Origin: Bacteroidales bacterium
Lineage (GTDB): Bacteria > Bacteroidota > Bacteroidia > Bacteroidales > P3
DNA: 64,000 nucleotides
Assembly (NCBI GenBank): GCA_016283175.1
Contig: JAEEMK010000038.1
Coordinates: forward strand, 1-64,000
Reading direction: 5' to 3'
Below are positions 17,292 through 25,681 of this stretch, in pieces (within the stretch, counting starts at the first letter, position 1; each line of letters opens with the position of its first letter). Made by a program: the position numbers and the translations under genes. The notes under the pieces were generated by a model. The model was given only the letters and a program-made list of their open reading frames with translations. It made no database searches and was not told where the DNA came from.

Positions 17292-18722
17292 ATGAAAATG
17301 AGAAAAACCAAACAAGAAATCATCATTAACGATGTTGCAGTCAGCGACGCCGGTGCCGAAGGCAAAGCCATAGTACGCATCGACGGGATGGTCGTTTTTG
17401 TTCCATTTGTGGTACCTGGCGACATCATCGACTTGAAAATAATCAAAAAAAAGAAAAACTATGCCGAAGGACGTGCGCTGGCTATCAAACAGCCGTCGCC
17501 ACAGCGTGTTGAAGCACACTGTCCTCACTTCGGTATCTGCGGAGGATGTAAATGGCAAACAATGGAATATAGTGCCCAGCTGCGTTGCAAAGAGCAGCAG
17601 GTGCGCGACAACCTTGAACGGCTGGGTCATATCGACACATCGGCAATGCGACCCATATGCGGTTCGGACGACAAATTCTACTATCGCAACAAACTGGAAT
17701 TCACTTTTTCGTCCAAACGATGGCTCAACGAGGGCGAGACTCGCGATGAAAACGACCCCGGTGCTGTAGGCTTTCACGTGCCGACAGTGTTCGACAAGGT
17801 TCTGCCCATCGAGCATTGCGCTTTGCAGAGCGAGCCTTCCAACCGCATACGCCTTGCCTTGCGCGACTACGCACTTAGAGAGAATCTACCATTCTACGAT
17901 ATACGAAACCACACAGGCTTCATCCGCAACCTCGTCGTCCGCAACACAACAACAGGGGAATGGATGGTAATAGTCATTGTTGCCCAGAAAAACGACACAC
18001 TATTGATGCCGATGATGGAATTTCTCAAAAAGGAATTCCCTGAAATCACTTCGTTGCTTTATATTGTGAATGAGAAAATGAACGACTCATACACAGACCT
18101 CGATGTTGTAACCTATAGCGGTCAAGACTATATCACAGAGCAAATGCCACGATACAACGGTGGGAATCCGCTGCAGTTCCGCATCAACCCCAAGTCGTTC
18201 TACCAGACCAATTCCAAACAGGCATACAAACTCTACAGCTACGTGGCTGAATTCGCGCAGCTGCAAGGCCACGAAAACGTATACGACCTCTATACCGGCA
18301 CTGGCACAATTGCCCAGTTCCTGGCAGGAATGTGCCGCCACGTGACAGGCATCGAATATGTCGACGAAGCCATAATCGACGCACGTCTCAATGCCAAACT
18401 CAATGGTTTCGACAATTGCACCTTCTTTGCCGGCGATATGGCCAAAGTGCTGACCGACGACTTTGTTACCGCCAACGGCCGTCCCGATGTTGTCATCACC
18501 GACCCACCGCGTGCCGGAATGCACGAAAAAGTAGTTGAACAATTGCTTGCAATTGAATCCAGACGAATTGTCTATGTCAGCTGCAACCCCGCGACACAAG
18601 CCCGCGATCTGCAAATGTTGAGCACGAAATACAACATCGGACGCATTCAGCCCGTCGATATGTTCCCCCACACACAGCACGTAGAAAACGTTGTTGAACT
18701 CATATTAAAAGATAAAAAATAA
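17292..18722 (+). CDS. rlmD: 23S rRNA (uracil-5-)-methyltransferase RlmD/RumA-like
   Basis: The 476 residues begin with a TRAM RNA-binding domain (about 5-68). Then come the [4Fe-4S] cysteines of the RumA type: CPHFGICGGCKW, with the fourth in PIEHCALQ. The SAM-binding domain has YDLYTGTGTIAQFLA and DPPRAGMHE, and the catalytic cysteine lies in VYVSCNPATQARDL. The enzyme would make m5U in 23S rRNA, though some homologues act on tRNA. The exact target base is not certain. It follows the rpmH terminator. Confidence 0.92.
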   Translation: MKMRKTKQEIIINDVAVSDAGAEGKAIVRIDGMVVFVPFVVPGDIIDLKIIKKKKNYAEGRALAIKQPSPQRVEAHCPHFGICGGCKWQTMEYSAQLRCKEQQVRDNLERLGHIDTSAMRPICGSDDKFYYRNKLEFTFSSKRWLNEGETRDENDPGAVGFHVPTVFDKVLPIEHCALQSEPSNRIRLALRDYALRENLPFYDIRNHTGFIRNLVVRNTTTGEWMVIVIVAQKNDTLLMPMMEFLKKEFPEITSLLYIVNEKMNDSYTDLDVVTYSGQDYITEQMPRYNGGNPLQFRINPKSFYQTNSKQAYKLYSYVAEFAQLQGHENVYDLYTGTGTIAQFLAGMCRHVTGIEYVDEAIIDARLNAKLNGFDNCTFFAGDMAKVLTDDFVTANGRPDVVITDPPRAGMHEKVVEQLLAIESRRIVYVSCNPATQARDLQMLSTKYNIGRIQPVDMFPHTQHVENVVELILKDKK

Positions 18723-18752
18723 AAAAAAATCATTCATTTAAAAAAAAAATAC

Positions 18753-18760
18753 TATCTTTG
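18753..18760 (+). promoter_or_regulatory. Predicted -7 box for the T9SS protein gene
   Basis: TATCTTTG lies about 112 bases before the ATG at 18873, leaving a long AT-rich leader. No clear TTTG at -33. Confidence 0.45.
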
Positions 18761-18872
18761 CATATTGATATTTTGACGCGGCAAGCCTCAAATTATCATT
18801 TAGATTATTGAATGTTAATTTTATATAGAAAATAAATAATAATAGTATAACAATATTAATTCCAACTGCAAG

Positions 18873-20237
18873 ATGAAAAAAAGAGTATTCTTTCTCCTTT
18901 TGGCTGCAATGATGATGCCGCTGGCAATGAATGCACAGTACAACGCATCAATTCACATTGACTCTACCGTCAATGCGTGTGTCTCCTACACTTGGTCCGT
19001 CAATGGAGTGACTTATACCACTTCGGGCGTTCACACAGTCACTGTCAACGACACACTTTACATACTGGACCTCACCATCAATCCAGTATACAACGAGACA
19101 ATAACCACTCCCATCCAGGGAGGCTGCACATATACGTGGGGCGACAGCGTATTCACCACCAGCGGTGCACACACACAGACTTTCCAGTCCATCGCAGGAT
19201 GCGACAGTACCGTGACCATCACCCTTGCACTGGCCACCGCTGCTTCAAAGACCTACGATGTCACAGCCTGTGAGTCCTACATCTGGAAAGGCGACACTCT
19301 GACTTCTTCGTGCAACATCTTCATTACCGACACCACTAACCCACAATGCGATTCGTTGCTGAACCTCAACTTGACCATTATCAATCCCGTTCAGAAGAGC
19401 TACGATTCCGTCATCACCGCCTGCGAGAGAACCCGTTTCCGCTGGTCGGCAACATCGTCGTGGATTACAGTGACTCAGGATGGCTACACCATCACCTCTG
19501 AAGCCTATTCCCAGACATCCGCTGCCACTCGCGCAATCTTCCATCCCCGCACGGTGGAACAGTGCTTCGACAGCACCGTCACCATCCAGTTCAACATCAA
19601 CAGCAACAGCGTAACCAATATTGTTGAAAAAGCCTGCGACAGCTACATACTCAATGTCAACGGCACCGACTACGAATACACCTACAGCAAACTGGACACC
19701 ATTTCAGGTCTTAAAGCTGCCAATGGTTGCGACAGCCTTATCATCCTCAACTTAACCATCAACCGCACCCCAGATGTCTTCATTACTGGTGACCTCCGCG
19801 TGGCTCCGGGTTCCGATGCAACTCTCAAGGCAAACAGCAACCAGAACGTCAGCTTCCTCTGGAGCAACGGTTCTACCAACGAGACCATCACACTGACCAA
19901 CATTCAGGGCAATACCGACGTATGGCTCACCGGCAAGAACAACAGCACTGACTGCGAGAACACCGCTCACGTTACCGTTATGGCCAACCTGGCTATCGAC
20001 GGCACCAACGACGAAATCCTGCAGCTCTATCCCAACCCGACAACAGCACAGGTCAACATCAACTGCAGCGAGCCTCTCAAGAGCGTCAGCGTCTTCAACC
20101 TGATGGGACAGCAAATCATCAATGCCGGCACTGCCAACGTTGTCGACCTTGGCAACCTCAGCAACGGCTCATACGTAGTACGCATCGAAATGCAGAATGG
20201 CACCGTGGCAACACGCACCGTCATCCTTTCGAAATAA
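18873..20237 (+). CDS. Secreted repeat protein with T9SS sorting domain
   Basis: The 454 residues start with a signal peptide (MKKRVFFLLLAAMMMPLAMNA). Four repeats of about 70-90 residues follow, each with a C..Y.W segment and an ending like GCDSTVTITLALA, QCDSLLNLNLTI, CFDSTVTIQFNI or GCDSLIILNLTI. The C-terminus is a type-A T9SS signal: LQLYPNPTTAQVNI, VFNLMGQQI, LSNGSYVVRIE and RTVILSK. It would cross the inner membrane by Sec and the outer membrane by T9SS, then be anchored at the surface. Paired cysteines suggest disulfides. Function unknown; adhesin-like. Confidence 0.88.
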   Translation: MKKRVFFLLLAAMMMPLAMNAQYNASIHIDSTVNACVSYTWSVNGVTYTTSGVHTVTVNDTLYILDLTINPVYNETITTPIQGGCTYTWGDSVFTTSGAHTQTFQSIAGCDSTVTITLALATAASKTYDVTACESYIWKGDTLTSSCNIFITDTTNPQCDSLLNLNLTIINPVQKSYDSVITACERTRFRWSATSSWITVTQDGYTITSEAYSQTSAATRAIFHPRTVEQCFDSTVTIQFNINSNSVTNIVEKACDSYILNVNGTDYEYTYSKLDTISGLKAANGCDSLIILNLTINRTPDVFITGDLRVAPGSDATLKANSNQNVSFLWSNGSTNETITLTNIQGNTDVWLTGKNNSTDCENTAHVTVMANLAIDGTNDEILQLYPNPTTAQVNINCSEPLKSVSVFNLMGQQIINAGTANVVDLGNLSNGSYVVRIEMQNGTVATRTVILSK

Positions 20238-20255
20238 AGCATTCTCCTTTCTTAA

Positions 20256-20288
20256 AAAAAGCGTTCGGAGCACCGAACGCTTTTTTTA
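20256..20288 (+). terminator. Terminator after the T9SS protein gene
   Basis: AAAAGCGTTCGG pairs with CCGAACGCTTTT around AGCA, then a run of T. Confidence 0.9.
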
Positions 20289-20309
20289 TAACTGAACACA
20301 CTCACCAAA

Positions 20310-21344
20310 ATGCTCATCCGCAAACAATACATAAGCCACTTGCTGCCAGTCGTCATACTGCTTGCCACAGCCTGCTCGCGACAAGCGCAGCCCATACGCC
20401 TGCAAGGCCAGGCACAAGGCACAACCTATTCCATAACCTACTATGACCCACAGCAACGCAACCTGCAAAGCGCTATCGACTCACTGCTCGACGACTTCGA
20501 CCAGACAGCATCATTATGGGTCGACAGTTCGCTGATACGCAGAGTCAACGACAATAGCGACAGCGTTGTCAACGAGCTCTTTGCCACACTCGTCGACCTC
20601 TCTGTCCTGATGCACGACTTCACCGGCGGAGCCTTCGACTGCACCGTCGGCAAGCTTGTAAATGCCTGGGGGTTCGGATTCTCAAAACGCGAGACATTGG
20701 ACAGCAGCACCATTGACAGTCTGCTACGATATGTGGGGCAGCAGCCTGAAATCACACGCACATCCGATGGGCTGCCGAAAGTGTGCAAACCATATCCCGA
20801 AACAACATTCGACTTCAACGCCATTGCGCAAGGCTACTCCACCGATCTTGTCGCGCGCTTCCTCGAGCAACAAGGCATAGACAATTATCTTGTCGACATT
20901 GGAGGCGAAGTCTACGCCAAAGGCTGTAAAGCCGACGGCACAGCCTGGCGCATCGGCATAGAACGTCCCGCTGAAAACCGTTACAGCAGTCCCGAAGTGG
21001 AGACTGCCATCGAACTACACAACCTGTCGGTGGTGACATCAGGCAGCTACCGCAAATATTACGAGAAAGACGGTCTGCGCTACTCCCACACCATCGACCC
21101 CTCAACAGGCCGTCCTGTTGAACATAGCCTGCTCAGCGTATCGGTCGTCGACACAGCAGCCTGGCGTGCCGACGCACTGGCGACAGCCTTTATGGTTATG
21201 GGTCTCGACCGCGCAAAACAGTTCATCGAAGAGCACCCCAACGACTCTGGAACACAGGCTGTATTCTTCATTTACAGCGACGGCGACGGCTACAAGACCT
21301 ACGCAACAAATAAATTCAATAAGCTAATAAAGGGAAGTAAATAA
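20310..21344 (+). CDS. apbE: FAD:protein FMN transferase ApbE (lipoprotein)
   Basis: ApbE attaches FMN from FAD to a Thr/Ser of partner flavoproteins such as NqrB/NqrC or RnfG/RnfD. The 344 residues have a lipobox (ILLATAC) and then the flavin-transferase fold: GTTYSITY, DFNAIAQGYSTDLVA (normally D-x-x-G/A-I-A-K-G-Y), LVDIGGEV (FAD binding) and TSGSYRKYY ... YSHTIDPSTGRPV with the metal site. It is on the periplasmic face. It lies 15 bases before yicC. The repeated ALATAFMVMG end is normal. Confidence 0.95.
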   Translation: MLIRKQYISHLLPVVILLATACSRQAQPIRLQGQAQGTTYSITYYDPQQRNLQSAIDSLLDDFDQTASLWVDSSLIRRVNDNSDSVVNELFATLVDLSVLMHDFTGGAFDCTVGKLVNAWGFGFSKRETLDSSTIDSLLRYVGQQPEITRTSDGLPKVCKPYPETTFDFNAIAQGYSTDLVARFLEQQGIDNYLVDIGGEVYAKGCKADGTAWRIGIERPAENRYSSPEVETAIELHNLSVVTSGSYRKYYEKDGLRYSHTIDPSTGRPVEHSLLSVSVVDTAAWRADALATAFMVMGLDRAKQFIEEHPNDSGTQAVFFIYSDGDGYKTYATNKFNKLIKGSK

Positions 21345-21359
21345 TAAAATCATAGGAAT

Positions 21360-22229
21360 ATGAAATCAATGACAGGATTTGCCAAACGGCAAAGCATAAT
21401 CAACGAGAAGAAATACACCATAGAAATAAAGAGTCTCAACAGCAAGCAGATGGACGCCAACGTGAAAGTACCGTCCATTATCAGGGAACACGAGCTTGAG
21501 ATACGCTCATTGCTTAACCGTCTGGAGCGCGGCAAGATAGACTTCATCATCAGCGAGGAAAAAGGCAGCGCCAACGCCCCTAAACTCGACAACGACCTGG
21601 CACAACAGCGCTACGAAGAGCTCAAAGCCCTCGCAGCCAACGTTGGCAGCAGCGCCGACGAGAAGATGCTGCTGGGCATAGTGCTTCAGCAACCCGAATT
21701 GTGGATTGGCAACGACGAACAAAGTCTTGGCGATGACGAGTGGAGACAGTTGTCCGACAGCATAGCCGAGGCCATAGCCGAACTCGACAACACCCGCATT
21801 CACGAAGGCACCATACTCAAAGCCGACTTCATCAAACATCTAGACCTGATAGAGAACTATCTGAACCAAATACCCCAATACGAGTCCGAACGCATCGCCA
21901 CGGCCAAGGAGCGTATGCGTACAATGCTCAACGACGCAGCTGTCAAAGAGGTGGACGAAAACCGCTTCGAGCAGGAACTCATCTACTACTTCGAGAAACT
22001 GGACATCACCGAAGAGAAAGTGCGTTTAAAGAAACACCTTGACTATTTCCGCGAGGTGATGGACAACGAAGAGGGCAGCGGCAAGAAACTAGGATTCATA
22101 GCCCAGGAGATGGGGCGCGAAATCAACACCACAGGTTCAAAGGCCAACCACATAGAGATACAGCGTCTCGTTGTGGCAATGAAAGACGAGCTGGAGAAAA
22201 TAAAGGAGCAGCTGGGAAATATCCTGTAA
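21360..22229 (+). CDS. yicC: YicC-family protein (probable endoribonuclease)
   Basis: The 289 residues start MKSMTGFAK, the signature of the family, then EIKSLNSKQMD and a central helical part. The C-terminal DUF1732 region reads GKKLGFIAQEMGREINTTGSKA, also a family hallmark. E. coli YicC is linked to RNA turnover and reported as an endoribonuclease; activity here is inferred. In many Bacteroidales gmk follows yicC, but here a 9-bp repeat array and a terminator follow instead. Confidence 0.92.
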   Translation: MKSMTGFAKRQSIINEKKYTIEIKSLNSKQMDANVKVPSIIREHELEIRSLLNRLERGKIDFIISEEKGSANAPKLDNDLAQQRYEELKALAANVGSSADEKMLLGIVLQQPELWIGNDEQSLGDDEWRQLSDSIAEAIAELDNTRIHEGTILKADFIKHLDLIENYLNQIPQYESERIATAKERMRTMLNDAAVKEVDENRFEQELIYYFEKLDITEEKVRLKKHLDYFREVMDNEEGSGKKLGFIAQEMGREINTTGSKANHIEIQRLVVAMKDELEKIKEQLGNIL

Positions 22230-22236
22230 GCGTTCC

Positions 22237-22314
22237 AGAGTTTCTAGTCTATCTAGAGATTCTAGAAATTCTAGAAATTCTAGAAACTCTAGAAATTCTA
22301 GTCAATCTAGTCAA
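22237..22314. repeat. 9-bp tandem array (AGAAATTCT-type)
   Basis: Nine consecutive 9-bp units begin right after the yicC stop: AGAGTTTCT, AGTCTATCT, AGAGATTCT, AGAAATTCT twice, AGAAACTCT, AGAAATTCT, AGTCAATCT and a partial AGTCAA. Units share the CTAG junction. The array is directly followed by the terminator and would be part of the yicC 3' UTR. Confidence 0.9.
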
Positions 22315-22320
22315 ATAAAA

Positions 22321-22350
22321 AAAAAGCCCGCAGACTGCGGGCTTTTTTAT
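22321..22350. terminator. Bidirectional terminator between yicC and a T9SS gene
   Basis: AGCCCGCA pairs with TGCGGGCT around GAC, with T-runs on both strands, as expected between convergent genes. Confidence 0.92.
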
Positions 22351-22379
22351 TGCTAGTTCCCTTCGGAACTCATAGTAAA

Positions 22380-25007
22380 TTAGCGAACGATGAGTTTCTC
22401 GATCTTGCTGAACTTGTTGTTGGTGATGCGTACAAAGTAAGCACCCTTGGCAAGGTTGGAAACATTGATGGTGGTACCGTTCTCAGCATTGAACTGCGAG
22501 GTGGTGACAACACGGCCGCTCATATCGATAAGAGCCATATTGACATTGCCGGTAACGCCCTTCATAACAACGCGGACATTCGAGGTGGCCGGGTTGGGCT
22601 GCAGACGCATAGAGACGCTGGCAACAGGATCGAATCCAATATCCTGTTTGAAGGTGCAACGCAGAGTGGTGGCAGCCACGACATTCTCAAGGGAGACAAC
22701 GCCATACTTGTTGCTGTCGGCATCGGTACGCTCTTCGTATTCGATTTCGACACCGTCACGATAGACCTTGTCAATCTTGTAGCCGGGCTGCGGCATAACC
22801 AAGTAGGAGCAGGAGCCGTTGACGGGCACGCTATCGACCATACCGCAGAGGTCATCATAGTTGCCGTTCATAAAGCCACCGAAATCGGGGTTGTCGCACT
22901 CGAGGCTGACAGCAACCTTGGGAACATAGTAGTAAGGTCCGACAAGGAGACGGATCATAGGATACTGGGAAGTGTTGAACATATGGATTTTACCATCGTA
23001 CGGGTCAGCGACCATAACAGTGTAGCGGTTGACGATGCCAAGAGCATTGCCATAGGAAGCCATACCGGGCTCATCGTAGAAACCGGTAGCAGTACCCTCT
23101 TCGTTGTAGAAGTAGTTGCCGCTGGTAGCGACAGCAAACTGAGCCTCTTCAGCCAGGCTGTAACCAACGCGATAGGAGGTGTTGGCTTCGAGTTCGGGCT
23201 GGTTGAGGAACATAATCTTGATGGTGGGGTTGGTGGCTTCACCATAGAGCTCATAGGTCAGAGGAGTGACGGTGTCGGCAAGGATAGTGTTGCTGATAAC
23301 GTCGGTCGGTTGGACAACATAGGTGCTTGCACCGTGGTCGATACCGTAGAAGTGGAGAGTTCCGGCGGAGTCGCAAACATCCTGATAGAGGATCGGCTCA
23401 AGACGAGAACCGGGGGACTGGAAGCCGACTCTGGTAGAAGGAGTCATTTCCATACCGAGGATGCGCCAGGGATTGCCATTGCCGTCAACGGGAACCTGCG
23501 AACCAGTGACATAGGATACAAAGACGCTGTAACCAGCCTGATCCCACATAGGATTGGTGGCGTCGTTGGGGTCGACAGTCGAGGAGAAAGTGCCGGCGCT
23601 GACAAGACCGGCAGCATAGTAGGAACCACTGCGGATAACACCGTGGTCGCGAGCCCAAACGCCATAGGGGTGACCTTCGGGGGTGGTGTTCCAGTTGACC
23701 TTGTAGAGCAGGGTGTCGAACGTACCGGTGTCGCCAAAGAGGTGGACACTGTAGTGGTCGGTGGTCAGGTCGCTGAAGAAGTGGCGGTTGCCAGTGGTAG
23801 CAGTGGGCAGGCAGGCATAGGTGCCAGTTGCGTAGCTGCCGTTCTGATAAGCCCAGCCGTGACCGTCAGCGGTGCTGTCATACCATCCGAGGGGGTCGAT
23901 AACAACCGAACGAATATTCAAAGGATCGGGAACAACAGTACCGATGTTCTTGTTTACGAGTTCAACAGCGTTGGCGTCGCCATCGGCAAAGGTGTAGAGG
24001 TGACCGGTGAAGTCGTTCTGGGTGTTTCTACCGTCGTTGGCAAATTCAGCAGCCCAAACAACGGGAACCTGCAGGTTCTGAGGCATCATCTGATAGAAGC
24101 CTTCGAAATACTGGTTGGATTGCAGCCTCAAGCTGTTCTCGAGAGCGGGGATAACCATAAAGTCGTCGACAAGCCAGAAGTAGCCATAAGCGCCATTGCT
24201 TTCGGTGCAGCTCCAACGGATACGGAAGTCGACAGAATTCTGGTTGGCGACAGCGGTGGGCATAGTGATGGTTTTCCAACCTTTGGTGTTGCCATTGACG
24301 GCCACATCGACGCGGGCGACGTTGATTTCAATACCGCTCCAGGCGCCACCGTTGGCACGGTAGTCAATCCAGCACTGGTCGCTGTTGAAGCAGCGATAGA
24401 ACTGATAGAAACGCACGCGAACGAGAGGCTCGCCGACAGTGCTGATGCCGCTGAACTGGATGTAAGCGTCAAAGTTGCCGGTAGTACCGTGACCACCCCA
24501 CCCGCCCTGGGAGATCTGGTCCATCATAGTCATAATCATAATACCGTCTTCGGCAGTGTTGCTGGCAAAGGGAGTGCCACCGTCAGTACCGCAAACGATC
24601 CAACCCCAGCCCCACAAATTGGGGTTAGCCGTTGCCGGATAGTTGGTAGTACCGAAAGAGGGGTTAGCGTTGATTGCCGACTCGACATTGCCGGGCAGAC
24701 GACGCCAGGTAGAGTGGAAAGCAGTCTGCTGATGCTGGGGGATGGCAGTACCGTTGACCTGCTCGCCGGCACCTACAGCAGCGGGGGAGTAGATGTTTGA
24801 ATCAGCAGTGGTGAAGCCACAAACGAAAAGCTCGTCGTCCTTAGTGAAAATCGAGCCAGTGTAGCCAGCCTGTTTGGCGACAACCTCTTCAGAGACAGCC
24901 ACGGAAGCTCTGTCGGCAACCTTAGCTTTGGTTACCGATTTGTTTGTCTGTGCGAAAGCAAAAGTAGCGCACAAGGCAAAACTGAGAACCATTAATGTTT
25001 TTTTCAT
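22380..25007 (-). CDS. Large secreted protein with T9SS sorting domain
   Basis: The 875 residues start with a signal peptide (MKKTLMVLSFALCATFAFAQ). A tryptophan- and glycine-rich beta domain covers about 60-280 (WGWGWIVCGTDGG, then FWLVDDFMVIP as in jelly-roll/MAM-like modules). A long middle region of unknown type follows. Before the end is a repeat with GYKIDKVYRDG and TTLRCTFKQD, like the bacterial InlB-type repeat. The C-terminal T9SS signal is MRLQPNPATSNVRVVM, MALIDMSGRVV, NLAKGAYFVRIT and KIEKLIVR. It would be surface-anchored or released. Substrate or partner unknown. An 816-residue antisense ORF over it is a shadow. Confidence 0.88.
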   Translation of the reverse strand: MKKTLMVLSFALCATFAFAQTNKSVTKAKVADRASVAVSEEVVAKQAGYTGSIFTKDDELFVCGFTTADSNIYSPAAVGAGEQVNGTAIPQHQQTAFHSTWRRLPGNVESAINANPSFGTTNYPATANPNLWGWGWIVCGTDGGTPFASNTAEDGIMIMTMMDQISQGGWGGHGTTGNFDAYIQFSGISTVGEPLVRVRFYQFYRCFNSDQCWIDYRANGGAWSGIEINVARVDVAVNGNTKGWKTITMPTAVANQNSVDFRIRWSCTESNGAYGYFWLVDDFMVIPALENSLRLQSNQYFEGFYQMMPQNLQVPVVWAAEFANDGRNTQNDFTGHLYTFADGDANAVELVNKNIGTVVPDPLNIRSVVIDPLGWYDSTADGHGWAYQNGSYATGTYACLPTATTGNRHFFSDLTTDHYSVHLFGDTGTFDTLLYKVNWNTTPEGHPYGVWARDHGVIRSGSYYAAGLVSAGTFSSTVDPNDATNPMWDQAGYSVFVSYVTGSQVPVDGNGNPWRILGMEMTPSTRVGFQSPGSRLEPILYQDVCDSAGTLHFYGIDHGASTYVVQPTDVISNTILADTVTPLTYELYGEATNPTIKIMFLNQPELEANTSYRVGYSLAEEAQFAVATSGNYFYNEEGTATGFYDEPGMASYGNALGIVNRYTVMVADPYDGKIHMFNTSQYPMIRLLVGPYYYVPKVAVSLECDNPDFGGFMNGNYDDLCGMVDSVPVNGSCSYLVMPQPGYKIDKVYRDGVEIEYEERTDADSNKYGVVSLENVVAATTLRCTFKQDIGFDPVASVSMRLQPNPATSNVRVVMKGVTGNVNMALIDMSGRVVTTSQFNAENGTTINVSNLAKGAYFVRITNNKFSKIEKLIVR

Positions 25008-25120
25008 TGTAATTGAATTTTGATTAATAAAAAATTTTCTTCATTTACAGCCACAAACCTCTTGTTTTCAGAACAGTTATCATTCTTAAACAACAGATAT
25101 GCGGTATTATTATTCGGATG

Positions 25121-25151
25121 CAAATTTACCACAAAAAACAATACTGGCAAA
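25121..25151 (-). promoter_or_regulatory. Predicted promoter of the large T9SS protein gene
   Basis: Minus strand: TTTG (25151-25148), 19 nt, TAAATTTG (25128-25121), a full Bacteroidota consensus, about 113 bases before the ATG. Confidence 0.65.
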
Positions 25152-25324
25152 AAAAAATTAAATATTTTTGTTTTTTTAAGAGTTTCCCGGCCTCAGCGGA
25201 GTCCATCCGCAGAGCCACAGATTATGGGCTTTAGGGGGCATTTCCCGCCTGCAATGCCCTAACAGGAAGCTGCAAAGCGACAATTCGGCATTCCACACCC
25301 CTGCAGAAAAAAGGGTTCTGCATA

Positions 25325-25430
25325 GGCATATGTACAGTATATGTACAGTATTTGTACAGTATATGTACGCTTACGAAGCGTACAAATACTGTACATATAC
25401 TGTACATATACTGTACATATGCCAGGGAAT
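25325..25430. repeat. Dispersed 11-bp-unit hairpin element, copy 2
   Basis: Left: GGCATAT, then GTACAGTATAT, GTACAGTATTT, GTACAGTATAT, GTACGCTT. Loop ACG. Right: AAGCGTAC, then three ATATACTGTAC/AAATACTGTAC units, ATATGCCAGGGAAT. Arms are balanced at three units each and nearly complementary throughout. Confidence 0.9.
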
Positions 25431-25492
25431 GTATACGGAATGCAACCTCTATGCAACTAAAAGCGACATAAGAGACACTATGCAACACAAAA

Positions 25493-25606
25493 ATGCGTAT
25501 CTCACTTACCGACAATGCATTGGATGCCGCTCTGTCGGAATGGCTGGCGGCAAGTCAGGGGGTGGGCTGCAGCTGCATAGGACACGAGCCGCGTTATGAA
25601 GAATAA
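25493..25606 (+). CDS. Possible small protein (37 residues), uncertain
   Basis: ATG at 25493 to TAA at 25604 encodes MRISLTDNALDAALSEWL and then a GC-rich end with GCSCIGHEPRYEE. The composition is protein-like (amphipathic helix, then two cysteines), unlike the repeat next to it. It may be a real small gene, or a remnant of a gene cut by the repeat. No family is recognised and no promoter is seen. Confidence 0.25.
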   Translation: MRISLTDNALDAALSEWLAASQGVGCSCIGHEPRYEE

Positions 25607-25681
25607 ATTTTCGACAGTATATAATAAAACAATACTAATTTAGTTATAACAGTCGATTGAAAAAGCGAAAAACCACATTCT

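Larger units (their letters stand above)
25152..25681. other. 530-bp divergent intergenic region with repeat
   Basis: The region between two divergent genes holds a copy of the 11-bp-unit hairpin and one short ORF (separate entries). Left of the hairpin, near 25194-25262, is GC-rich DNA (CGGCCTCAGCGGAGTCCATC) with no gene. No clean promoter for the TPR gene is visible before 25682. Confidence 0.5.

Noticed and set aside
22350-24800. 816-residue open frame on the plus strand over the large T9SS protein
   Set aside because: The minus-strand frame has a signal peptide, a T9SS sorting end and a promoter, and the plus-strand frame has no family features; it is a codon-bias shadow.
25325-25430. 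11-bp arrays as a CRISPR array
   Set aside because: Units are contiguous with no spacers, too short, and arranged as an inverted pair around one loop.
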